From assembly GCA_003152955.1 (NCBI GenBank), contig PMBQ01000344.1, positions 256-9,067 on the forward strand: a stretch of 8,812 nucleotides of DNA, written 5' to 3'. Positions 1 through 5,752 of this stretch are shown in pieces. How positions within the stretch are numbered: the first letter of the stretch is position 1; the number at the start of each line of letters is the position of its first letter. The stretch is from Candidatus Bathyarchaeota archaeon (lineage in GTDB: Archaea > Thermoproteota > Bathyarchaeia > 40CM-2-53-6 > FEN-987). The notes under the pieces were generated by a model, which worked only from the letters and a program-made list of their open reading frames with translations, had not been told where the DNA came from and did no database searches. Position numbers and translations under genes: made by a program.

Positions 1-2
1 AT

Positions 3-755
3 CTCAAGGCTCTGAATGCCAAGTGCTGGGATGATTACGCGGTCCGGAGGGCGCCCCATGTGTCAGCAGCAACGATTAATATTGAGCAGCGAACGCTCAA
101 GACCATGATGAACAAGGCGGTCGAATGGGATTATCTTCCGGCCTCACCATTTGCCAAAGTGAAGAAGATCCGCGTCGTTGAGATTCCACCGAAATACTTT
201 ACCCGGGGAGAATTCGATCGGCTTATTGGGTTGATCAAGGAACCGTGGCTCAAAGATGCAGCGCTTTTTTCTATTGCGACAGGAATTCGACAGGGTGAGC
301 TGGTGAATCTCCGCTGGACGGAGGTCGACCTGGTTCGCCGTGTGATCATGATCCAGAGTTCGAGCACATTCCGCGTCAAAGGCAATAAGGCTCGCGTTGT
401 GCCGCTTTCTTCTCTTGCACTTGACGTCCTGCAGCGGCAATCAGCCCATCCGATGTGCCCGTACGTCTTCCACAAGAACTGGCGGAAGCTCGACGGCAAC
501 TGGATGTCGGGACTATTCAGACGATATGTGAAGAAGGCAGGGCTGTACGAGAAGAAGCTTCACTGGCACAACTTGCGCGCTAGTTTTGCTTCATGGTTGG
601 TGTCAAGCGGGGTATCGCTTTTTGCAGTAAGCAATCTCTTGGGACATTCCACAACAACACTCACTCAGCGGCATTATGCACGCCTCGTACCGGAAACATT
701 GCATTCCGCAGTTGAACTGATTAAGGGGGATCTTTCGGAGATTGAAGCGAAGTAG
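3..755 (+). CDS. Tyrosine recombinase/phage integrase, 5' end cut off by the window edge
   Basis: Site-specific DNA recombinase of the phage-integrase family, which cuts and rejoins DNA through a covalent tyrosine intermediate. The frame is open to the left edge, and the codons from position 3 align without gaps to residue 103 onward of the second integrase at 5753, so about 102 N-terminal residues lie outside the window. The GTG at 60 is only an internal codon. The catalytic set is present: Arg in TGIRQGE (codon 288-290), Lys in FRVKGNK, HNLR as the HxxR box, LLGHS, and the nucleophile Tyr in HYARL (codon 675-677). By hand count 170 of the 250 visible residues (68%) match the second integrase. 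The stop codon overlaps a 12-bp palindrome. The visible part is intact, so the protein is probably active if the missing end is normal. Confidence 0.93.
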   Translation, partial: LKALNAKCWDDYAVRRAPHVSAATINIEQRTLKTMMNKAVEWDYLPASPFAKVKKIRVVEIPPKYFTRGEFDRLIGLIKEPWLKDAALFSIATGIRQGELVNLRWTEVDLVRRVIMIQSSSTFRVKGNKARVVPLSSLALDVLQRQSAHPMCPYVFHKNWRKLDGNWMSGLFRRYVKKAGLYEKKLHWHNLRASFASWLVSSGVSLFAVSNLLGHSTTTLTQRHYARLVPETLHSAVELIKGDLSEIEAK

Positions 756-765
756 GCCTAGGCCT
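754..765. repeat. 12-bp perfect palindrome AGGCCTAGGCCT
   Basis: A perfect self-complementary 12-mer, also two tandem AGGCCT units, that begins inside the TAG stop codon of the first integrase. No T-run follows, so it is not a normal intrinsic terminator. No copy is found at the end of the second integrase. Its role is unknown and it may be chance. Confidence 0.5.
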
Positions 766-779
766 GCGCCCGTGAGTGT

Positions 780-807
780 TTGACATTATTGAGAGGAAAT
801 GCTTAAT
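780..807 (+). promoter_or_regulatory. Putative sigma-70-type promoter for the UDG-like gene
   Basis: A perfect -35 box, TTGACA (780-785), is followed after 16 bases by CTTAAT (802-807), which matches four of six -10 positions; a 17-base spacing gives TTAATT. Transcription would begin near 814, leaving a leader of about 35 bases that holds the GAGGAGGG ribosome-binding site at 837-844. The cargo gene can therefore be transcribed independently of the integrase. Predicted from sequence only. Confidence 0.5.
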
Positions 808-848
808 TTGCCTCGAATTGGTCTCAGTCGCTCACCGAGGAGGGCAAA

Positions 849-1667
849 ATGTCATCATCTCTAGAATCAAGTGCGGACATTGAGGTCGACCTGCAAAAAA
901 TCAACAATCGATATATCGCATTGTGGAGTGAGTTTGCAGGAAAAGGTGAACTTGTCACAGGTCGTTATCCTGTGCAGTATCCACCCAAGATGAGCCGAGG
1001 CGCTCTGCTTTTTGTTGGGTGCAACCCGTCCTTTCGCAGTCCCCAAGCGACAAGATCAAAGATTCAAACGGGACTTGATAAGGACATGACAGAAGAAGAC
1101 TTCTACGCTTGGGACGGGGAGCTCAACCAGCAAAAAACCTTCCAGGAGGCGGAAAAGCGGTGTCAGCTCAGTTTGAGCAAAGACGAGATACTAAGAGACC
1201 GGTATTTCAAGGTCTTGAGCGAAGTTACCGAAGCTTCTGGCCTGCCGCGCTGGGAGCACATCGATCTATTTGCGGTCAGAGAGACCAGTCAGAAGGAGGT
1301 GATAAAACTCCTGAAAATTCAGGGTGCCGGCAACGATGAGGATCCAAGCGAGGTCTTCAATATGTCGGAGTTCGCTAAAGTACAGCTTGATATCGCACTC
1401 GACGCCTTCACACTTTTGGAGCCGTCAACAATTGTGGTTATCAGCGCAATTGCCTCGAAGGTGCTAAGGAGCTATGTGAAGCAGAAGAAGTTGAATCTGG
1501 AATTCCGAAAGGACTGTGGCACATACATGTTAGCACTTGGAGGGAGGAGGATACCGCTTTTCCTGTCAGGAATGCTAGCGAGGCAACACGCGCTGGATGT
1601 CTTCAGTAGAGAAAGACTTGGTTGGCATATTGGCTATGCGCAAACATTTTCGGAAAGAGGCACATAG
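849..1667 (+). CDS. Uracil-DNA-glycosylase-like fold protein
   Basis: A 272-residue protein that looks like a distant member of the uracil-DNA glycosylase (UDG) superfamily, whose members remove damaged bases or bind nucleic acids. The N-terminal strand ends in LLFVGCNPS (residues 53-61), like the GxNP motif of Mug-type and UDG-like proteins. Later come HIDLFAVRE (137-145), a hydrophobic strand VVISAIAS (196-203) where UDGs carry their hydrophobic-strand-plus-Ala motif, and LSGMLARQHALD (239-250) where the HPS/HPSP loop would be. The canonical His-Pro-Ser is absent, so glycosylase activity is uncertain. A strong GAGGAGGG lies four bases before the ATG, fixing the start. It sits directly after the first integrase as cargo with its own promoter, and its neighbour at 1791 is convergent. 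The fold call is moderate and the cellular role is unknown. Confidence 0.65.
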   Translation: MSSSLESSADIEVDLQKINNRYIALWSEFAGKGELVTGRYPVQYPPKMSRGALLFVGCNPSFRSPQATRSKIQTGLDKDMTEEDFYAWDGELNQQKTFQEAEKRCQLSLSKDEILRDRYFKVLSEVTEASGLPRWEHIDLFAVRETSQKEVIKLLKIQGAGNDEDPSEVFNMSEFAKVQLDIALDAFTLLEPSTIVVISAIASKVLRSYVKQKKLNLEFRKDCGTYMLALGGRRIPLFLSGMLARQHALDVFSRERLGWHIGYAQTFSERGT

Positions 1668-1731
1668 GCCGGAGATAAGATACTACTCATGTCCTCCCCA
1701 TTGATTGCATCGGCTTGATGGATTCATTAAG

Positions 1732-1746
1732 GGAGTATGATGCTCC
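1732..1746. other. Short hairpin between convergent genes
   Basis: GGAGTATGATGCTCC can fold into a six-pair stem, counting one G-T pair, with a three-base loop. It lies between the convergent ends of the UDG-like gene and the WYL regulator, where a shared terminator would be expected. No T-run follows on either strand, so a terminator role is weak. The rest of 1668-1790 holds no convincing gene. Confidence 0.25.
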
Positions 1747-1790
1747 AAGGCGCGCATAGCCGGTGCGTAATGCAAAGGAGCAAGCTGCCG

Positions 1791-2657
1791 TTACTGCTGC
1801 TTTTGGTAATTTCTCAGAGTGTCCCGGGCAAGACTGATAGCTAGCCTCCTGAGTTGCGTTGGGGCTTCGACAGTGACGCCCTTGCCTTGTCCCACTATCC
1901 ATCGAGCCATTTCTTCAACTGAGTTGACAGTCATTTCAACTATCACGGAACCGTCCTCCCTCATTGTGGTCTTATCGGCCATTATAAGTCGCCGCGAGTC
2001 TAGTTTTCTGCTCAATTCCTTTGACAACTTCAAACGAACCCGAAACCTACCTGTTCCGATCCAGCTTCCCCATGAGTGACAAACGACAGCTTCGACGTCA
2101 GCCTCTGACGGTCGTGTGAAAAGACACCCCTGTGGGTTGGCGTTCACTATTTTGGTGAGCAGGAACTGCTTCAATATTCCTTCATGGATGGCGAGCAACC
2201 TCCACAAGGCATCCGCTTGGAAGAAATGCAAAGGCCCAACGGCAAAATGCATTGGTTCTTTCCGATGCTCCGAATGGTAATCAATCCCAACCATCTTGCC
2301 CTGCTCGATGCAGTGTTGTATCCTCACAATGTTGTGAAGTGCATTTTCTTCGCACTTCTTTGTAAGTAGTGTACCGGCTTTGTCGATAAGAGTGCCGATC
2401 TGAGTCAAGGAAAGATAGGAGCCGATAATCCCACGAAGCCTCGCCTCTGGGACTTTCCTTGCCAGTCGCGTTCCCTTTTTCCCTTCTGAGTGAATGTCAA
2501 TCCCATAGCGTCGCAGCTCTTGTAAGTCCCGCTTAATGGTCAGGCGTTCGACCCCGTACATCTCAGCCAATTCATTTGTCCCGAGTGATTCAGTGTTGTT
2601 GATGGCGATTCCCAAGATCTCAATCTGTCGTTTGAATTTCGCGCTGATCTCATTCAT
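1791..2657 (-). CDS. WYL-domain transcriptional regulator (wHTH-WYL-WCX)
   Basis: A DNA-binding regulator of 288 residues. Residues 7-60 form a DeoR/HTH_11-like winged helix (LGTNELAEMYGVERLTIKRD holds the recognition helix). A WYL domain spans about 110-175, with DALWRLLAIHEG where the name-giving motif lies; the tripeptide here is WRL. A WCX-type C-terminal extension covers about 203-283. The whole length matches BrxR/CapW-like regulators, whose WYL domains are thought to sense nucleic acid or nucleotide ligands. I start it at the ATG at 2657, preceded by AAGGGA at normal spacing; a start 12 codons earlier (2693) is possible but lacks a clear ribosome-binding site. It is divergent from the coiled-coil gene, and the shared intergenic region carries a dyad found again before the nuclease operon. 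It is probably the local, autoregulated controller; whether it represses or activates cannot be read from the sequence. Confidence 0.88.
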   Translation of the reverse strand: MNEISAKFKRQIEILGIAINNTESLGTNELAEMYGVERLTIKRDLQELRRYGIDIHSEGKKGTRLARKVPEARLRGIIGSYLSLTQIGTLIDKAGTLLTKKCEENALHNIVRIQHCIEQGKMVGIDYHSEHRKEPMHFAVGPLHFFQADALWRLLAIHEGILKQFLLTKIVNANPQGCLFTRPSEADVEAVVCHSWGSWIGTGRFRVRLKLSKELSRKLDSRRLIMADKTTMREDGSVIVEMTVNSVEEMARWIVGQGKGVTVEAPTQLRRLAISLARDTLRNYQKQQ

Positions 2658-2718
2658 GGCGAATCCCTTATAGAAACAGCACAAGATAAGCACGACCTAC
2701 AACGGATTCAACGAGTAA

Positions 2719-2737
2719 TATCATATAGTGATACCAC
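2719..2737. promoter_or_regulatory. Candidate WYL operator, copy 1
   Basis: The dyad TATCA-TATAG-TGATA (2719-2733) is followed by CCAC. It lies in the 153-base divergent region between the WYL regulator and the coiled-coil gene. Fifteen of 19 positions match copy 2 at 3054-3072, including ten in a row (GTGATACCAC). On the minus strand, TTGAAA (2750-2745) stands 17 bases from ACTATA, so binding here would overlap a possible promoter of the regulator. Confidence 0.65.
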
Positions 2738-2755
2738 GCCTATCGGTTTCAATCG

Positions 2756-2761
2756 TATATT
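2756..2761 (+). promoter_or_regulatory. Possible -10 element of the coiled-coil gene
   Basis: TATATT lies 18 bases downstream of operator copy 1. No good -35 box is found at the right distance, because that place is taken by the right arm of the dyad (TACCAC). A similar arrangement follows copy 2. Weak when taken alone. Confidence 0.3.
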
Positions 2762-2810
2762 AGGCTTGGAACGATTCGACTCGTTGATGACAATCTACAG
2801 GTGCAGTGAA

Positions 2811-3023
2811 ATGAAACGACTCGGTCTGATTAATCTTGCTGTAGCGATTCTCCTTGGGGCTTCGTACTTCGTTGGGGCTTCAGCGGGAGAGCAATACGAA
2901 CGAAACCTCCTCGAATACCTCCGGCAACAGAACAAGCTTCTGAAAGGGCAGAACGAACTCCTTCATGAGCAGGTTGCTCAGGTCAAGAGGATCGCAGATG
3001 CGATTGAAAAAGGGCGAAAGTAG
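2811..3023 (+). CDS. Small membrane-anchored coiled-coil protein
   Basis: A 70-residue protein with no family I recognise. Residues 5-25 are hydrophobic (LGLINLAVAILLGASYFVG) after a short MKR head, which fits a single membrane anchor or uncleaved signal segment. The rest is a charged, Leu/Gln-rich helix with heptad-like spacing (NLLEYLRQQNKLLKGQNELL), likely a coiled coil facing cytoplasm or periplasm, ending in KGRK. I start at ATG 2811 with the weak AGGTG upstream; an in-frame TTG at 2766 would add 15 residues but would come at or before the expected transcript start. It is the first plus-strand gene after the divergent WYL promoter region, with a candidate operator 74 bases before its start. 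Possible roles are a membrane tether or oligomer scaffold for the downstream proteins, which is pure inference from context. Confidence 0.65.
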   Translation: MKRLGLINLAVAILLGASYFVGASAGEQYERNLLEYLRQQNKLLKGQNELLHEQVAQVKRIADAIEKGRK

Positions 3024-3052
3024 GGGAAATGTCGACGAACAACTGAATCGAA

Positions 3053-3072
3053 GTATCACCAGGTGATACCAC
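3053..3072. promoter_or_regulatory. Candidate WYL operator, copy 2
   Basis: GTATCACC-A-GGTGATAC (3053-3069) is a perfect 8+8 palindrome followed by CAC. Its core TATCA-N5-TGATACCAC repeats copy 1 at 2719-2737 in the same orientation. It lies between the coiled-coil gene and the unknown gene that leads the nuclease set. TGTATT (3092-3097) follows 19 bases later as a possible -10 element, close to the 18-base spacing seen at copy 1. It overlaps the GTG at 3063, which argues against that codon as a start. Confidence 0.7.
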
Positions 3073-3122
3073 ATGCAGCGTCGTCCGATGCTGTATTGAC
3101 TAGAAAAATGGAGGATTGTACC

Positions 3123-3734
3123 TTGTTCCCGATGTTATATGAAGAGATGAAAGATCTTGTCCCTGAGGTGTACTTTGGAGGAGCGGAAGTCCCTCCTTAT
3201 CTTCACACTGAGGTAGACTCAACCTTTTCAGTGGAGGAGATTGTCTCCACAATCCGTTCCATAGGAAAAGGAGGCAACTCGTCCGGCTTTATCGACGATA
3301 AGGGAATCTACTTCCACATTCCCGATGATGAGATAATTCGGGTTGACCTCTCGAAGAGATTTGTCTTTGTCTCACAACCACAACTGATCGGAGGGGAGAG
3401 TCCCTCTGCCTGGCAAATCTTCTCATTCCTGCAGGAGCCAGTGAAAAGAGCTCTTTTCATTGCCCTCGGTCGGGCAACTCTCGTCGAGAAAACAGAGGGA
3501 ACACTAGGTCTATGTAAGATACTAGACCTAATCTGGGCACAGGAAAGGTTCCTTGAGACTAAAATGAAGATGGTGGAATCCGAGGAAGCCCGAGAGAGAG
3601 GATTTGCTCACCTTATGAAGATCTATGAGGAAGACACCCTTGGCTCGTCGTCTGAAATGTGGGAGTTCTGGGATACCTTTGGTGGTTTCCTCATGACGCG
3701 CAGCCTCGGATTAGTGACGCGAACGATTCCGTAG
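3123..3734 (+). CDS. Unrecognised protein leading the DUF2779 operon
   Basis: About 203 residues that I cannot place in a family. The N-terminal half (about 53-87) looks like beta strands (GIYFHIPDDEIIRVDLSKRF, then VFVSQPQ). The C-terminal half is helical and charged (VKRALFIALGRATLVEKTEG, ERFLETKMKMVESEEARERG), ending in a Trp/Phe-rich piece (EMWEFWDTFGGF). No signal peptide or membrane segment is seen. The start is uncertain: TTG 3123 has GGAGG at 3110-3114 eight bases upstream and fits a transcript starting near 3104, so I prefer it. ATG 3108 and ATG 3132 are alternatives, and GTG 3063 lies inside the operator dyad. The DUF2779 gene follows 18 bases after the stop, so the two are probably cotranscribed and functionally linked. 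Reading-frame openness and codon quality make it a real gene; its function is unknown. Confidence 0.75.
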   Translation: MFPMLYEEMKDLVPEVYFGGAEVPPYLHTEVDSTFSVEEIVSTIRSIGKGGNSSGFIDDKGIYFHIPDDEIIRVDLSKRFVFVSQPQLIGGESPSAWQIFSFLQEPVKRALFIALGRATLVEKTEGTLGLCKILDLIWAQERFLETKMKMVESEEARERGFAHLMKIYEEDTLGSSSEMWEFWDTFGGFLMTRSLGLVTRTIP

Positions 3735-3752
3735 AAAAGGACAAGACATCAA

Positions 3753-5225
3753 ATGCCAACGATTTCAAAATCAAAGTTCATGAATGGCCTCCAGTGCCAC
3801 AAGCTTCTGTGGTATGTCTACAACCAGAAAGAGGATGTTCCAGAAAATGATGCTGCTACCATGGCCAAATTCGAACAAGGCCAGCTGGTTGGCGAGTATG
3901 CCAAGAAGCTCTTTCCTGATGGAATCGAAGTGGCAAAGGACATTGTGAACTTCGATGAAGTCCTTCCTGCTTCCAAGGGCGCTGCTCTCCTGCGAAAACC
4001 GATGTTTGAAGCTGCATTTCAATATGGAGGCGCTTATGCCCGCGCGGACATTCTTGAGCCTGCACCAGGAGGCATATGGGATCTGATTGAAGTGAAGAGT
4101 TCTAATGAAGTGAAGGAGTATCATTATCACGATGTCGCCCTCCAGAAGTTCGTATACGACGGAGCCGGCATAGGTATCCGTAAGTGCTTCCTGATGCACC
4201 TTAACAGGGGGTATGTGAGGCGGGGAGAGGTTGATCCCCGAAATCTCTTTGTAAAGACGGAAATTACAAGAGAAGTCACCAGTATTCTGGATGAGATTGC
4301 CCCGAACCTCCGGGAAATGGCTGAGGTTATCAAGCGAGCTATCCCACCTGAGGTTGCTATCGGTCCGCACTGCAGTGATCCCTACTCCTGCCCACTTATG
4401 GACCTGTGCTGGGGATTTCTTCCGAAACACAGTGTCACAGAGCTATATAGGGGTGGCAAAAAGCAGTTCGACCTCATAGCGAACGGAGTTCTTCAACTGG
4501 TTGACATACCCGATGATTTTCGGTTGACAAATACTCAGAAGATCCAGGTATTGGCCGTTCGCACAAGGAAGCCTCACGTCAATAGAAACGAGATCCGCAA
4601 ATTCTTGTCTTCACTGAAATACCCGATCTACTTCCTGGATTTTGAGACCTTTGCTACAGCAATCCCTCTTATTGATAATGCCCGGCCCTATCAACAAATC
4701 CCATTCCAGTATTCACTGCATATTCTAACCTCTCTGGACGATGAGCCCTTACACCATTCTTATCTTGCTGACGGTCAAATCGATCCTCGGCCAGACATAT
4801 TACGCAATCTAAAAACACTCTTGGGCTCAAAAGGTACAATCTTAACATTCAATTCCTCTTTCGAAATATCGCGATTACATGAAATGAGCACAGACTTCCC
4901 CGACAACGCAAACTGGTTCGAGAAATTGAGACCTCGTATCGCTGATCTTATCGTCCCATTCCGAGGATTTGCATACTACCATCCTGATCAGGACGGTTCC
5001 GCCTCGATGAAAAGCGTGCTTCCAGCTCTTACGGGCAGAAAGTACTCTGAGTTGACCGTTCATGATGGGGGAACTGCCAGTTTGGAGTTTCTCCGGGTTA
5101 ATTTTGGACAGGTCGCACCAGAAGAAAGACATCGAGTTAGGCAGGACCTGCTAACTTATTGCGGATTGGATACGGGGGGAATGATCGACATCCTTCGCGA
5201 ACTGACCCAAATCTCGAATTGCTGA
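3753..5225 (+). CDS. DUF2779 protein: Cas4-like Fe-S nuclease joined to a DnaQ-like exonuclease domain
   Basis: A 490-residue two-domain nuclease candidate. The N-terminal part resembles Cas4/AddB-type PD-(D/E)XK nucleases. It has SKSKFMNGLQCHKLLW (residues 5-20), Asp99 in ARADIL and Glu113-x-Lys115 in IEVKSS as the metal-binding set. Four cysteines (Cys15, 207, 213, 219) are placed as in the Fe-S cluster of that group, one early and three late. The C-terminal DUF2779 part looks like a DEDD exonuclease: YFLDFET (Asp296, Glu298), FNSSFE (366-371), Asp398, and YCGLD (Tyr469, Asp473). Conserved GSASMKSVLPAL (416-426 region) fits the family. ATG 3753 is preceded by AAGGA 11 bases upstream. All expected catalytic residues are present, so it is probably active on DNA or RNA ends. 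Proteins of this family often sit in accessory or defence regions; the exact substrate is unknown. Confidence 0.9.
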   Translation: MPTISKSKFMNGLQCHKLLWYVYNQKEDVPENDAATMAKFEQGQLVGEYAKKLFPDGIEVAKDIVNFDEVLPASKGAALLRKPMFEAAFQYGGAYARADILEPAPGGIWDLIEVKSSNEVKEYHYHDVALQKFVYDGAGIGIRKCFLMHLNRGYVRRGEVDPRNLFVKTEITREVTSILDEIAPNLREMAEVIKRAIPPEVAIGPHCSDPYSCPLMDLCWGFLPKHSVTELYRGGKKQFDLIANGVLQLVDIPDDFRLTNTQKIQVLAVRTRKPHVNRNEIRKFLSSLKYPIYFLDFETFATAIPLIDNARPYQQIPFQYSLHILTSLDDEPLHHSYLADGQIDPRPDILRNLKTLLGSKGTILTFNSSFEISRLHEMSTDFPDNANWFEKLRPRIADLIVPFRGFAYYHPDQDGSASMKSVLPALTGRKYSELTVHDGGTASLEFLRVNFGQVAPEERHRVRQDLLTYCGLDTGGMIDILRELTQISNC

Positions 5226-5236
5226 GGAGTTAGAAC

Positions 5237-5395
5237 ATGTCAACTTTGTTCAGCGTCCATTGCCCGCACTGTAAGGTACTCAACACGTTTCAATCTTCGA
5301 CCACGAATGGGCAGTATAGCTATACGTGCCCTTCCTGTCACAAGATATTCTATGTTCAGTTCAAGGAAGGAAAACCTGTCAGTACAAGGAAATAG
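5237..5395 (+). CDS. 52-residue zinc-ribbon protein
   Basis: A small gene easily missed by length cut-offs. It starts with ATG 5237, only 11 bases after the DUF2779 stop, and has an excellent GAGGAG (5224-5229) seven bases upstream that overlaps that stop codon. The protein has two CPxC knuckles, CPHC at residues 9-12 and CPSC at 31-34, spaced as in a single zinc ribbon. Between them is a beta-like stretch (LNTFQSSTTNGQYSYT), and after them a short strand (KIFYVQF) and basic tail ending in TRK. Such ribbons bind nucleic acid or a protein partner. Tight coupling to the nuclease gene suggests it works with it, perhaps as a substrate-binding or regulatory subunit; that is inference. It could instead be a stand-alone ribbon with an unrelated role. 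Confidence 0.8.
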   Translation: MSTLFSVHCPHCKVLNTFQSSTTNGQYSYTCPSCHKIFYVQFKEGKPVSTRK

Positions 5396-5633
5396 CTGGG
5401 GCGCATGACGATGGGATTCATCCTGATTCTTCTATTCGGGATCGAGGTCAAGTAAGCCACACACCAAAGACCCACGGAGCATCCAGGTATACCAGCAGGG
5501 GCATGGGAATCTATTGACTTGGTCTGAAGCGTCTGGTCAACCAGTAGGCAAAAGGCGGTCAGACTTGTCCCCCCCAAAACCCAAGGATTCTCGCATCAGT
5601 GGTTTGAACGCCTGCCTTGTAAACACTCCGACA

Positions 5634-5687
5634 CCCATTTTCGAATCACATTCCCCATTTTCCCGCTGCCTGCTAACTGCCTGCCTA
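5634..5687. repeat. Two pairs of short direct repeats before the integrase
   Basis: CCCATTTTC occurs at 5634-5642 and again at 5654-5662, 20 bases apart start to start. Immediately after come CTGCCTGCTA (5666-5675) and CTGCCTGCCTA (5677-5687), 11 bases apart. The 10-11 and 20 base periods place copies on the same face of the helix, as protein-binding arrays often do. No function is shown. Confidence 0.45.
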
Positions 5688-5706
5688 CTGGCATGACACA
5701 ACCTCT

Positions 5707-5729
5707 TTGAAAGAGCATCACTCATGCTC
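5707..5729 (+). promoter_or_regulatory. Candidate integrase promoter element with a dyad in its spacer
   Basis: TTGAAA (5707-5712) resembles a -35 box. The next 17 bases are exactly the dyad GAGCAT-CACTC-ATGCTC (5713-5729). The hexamer that follows, AAACAA, is a poor -10. A repressor bound at the dyad could control the integrase, but the promoter call is weak. Confidence 0.35.
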
Positions 5730-5752
5730 AAACAAATGAGGAGGCGCATGCC

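Larger units (their letters stand above)
5396..5752. other. Noncoding region upstream of the second integrase
   Basis: These 357 bases hold no convincing gene. They contain two CCCATTTTC direct repeats (5634-5642 and 5654-5662), two near-identical CTGCCTGC-type repeats (5666-5675 and 5677-5687), a run of seven C near 5570, and a hairpin-like dyad at 5713-5729. Short repeats next to an integrase gene could be arm-type recombinase sites or part of an attachment region, but I cannot identify a core site. Confidence 0.4.

Noticed and set aside
60..62. GTG at 60 as the start of the first integrase
   Set aside because: The frame stays open to position 3 and aligns with the second integrase upstream of this codon, so the gene is cut by the window edge and does not start here.
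1632..1761. 10-bp inverted repeat ggctatgcgc / gcgcatagcc, about 110 bases apart
   Set aside because: An exact 10-mer pair is expected many times by chance in a window of this size, and one arm is coding.
1687..1902. 71-codon minus-strand frame overlapping the end of the WYL gene
   Set aside because: It overlaps the C-terminus of a well-supported regulator in another frame and has no ribosome-binding site or recognisable motif.
3771..4430. Minus-strand open frame of 219 codons opposite the DUF2779 gene
   Set aside because: It is a shadow of the DUF2779 coding strand, whose family motifs are clear; the opposite frame shows no recognisable domain.
5405..5455. 16-codon hydrophobic frame (MTMGFILILLFGIEVK) just after the zinc-ribbon gene
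   Set aside because: It is too short to separate from chance, and only a G-run stands in for a ribosome-binding site.
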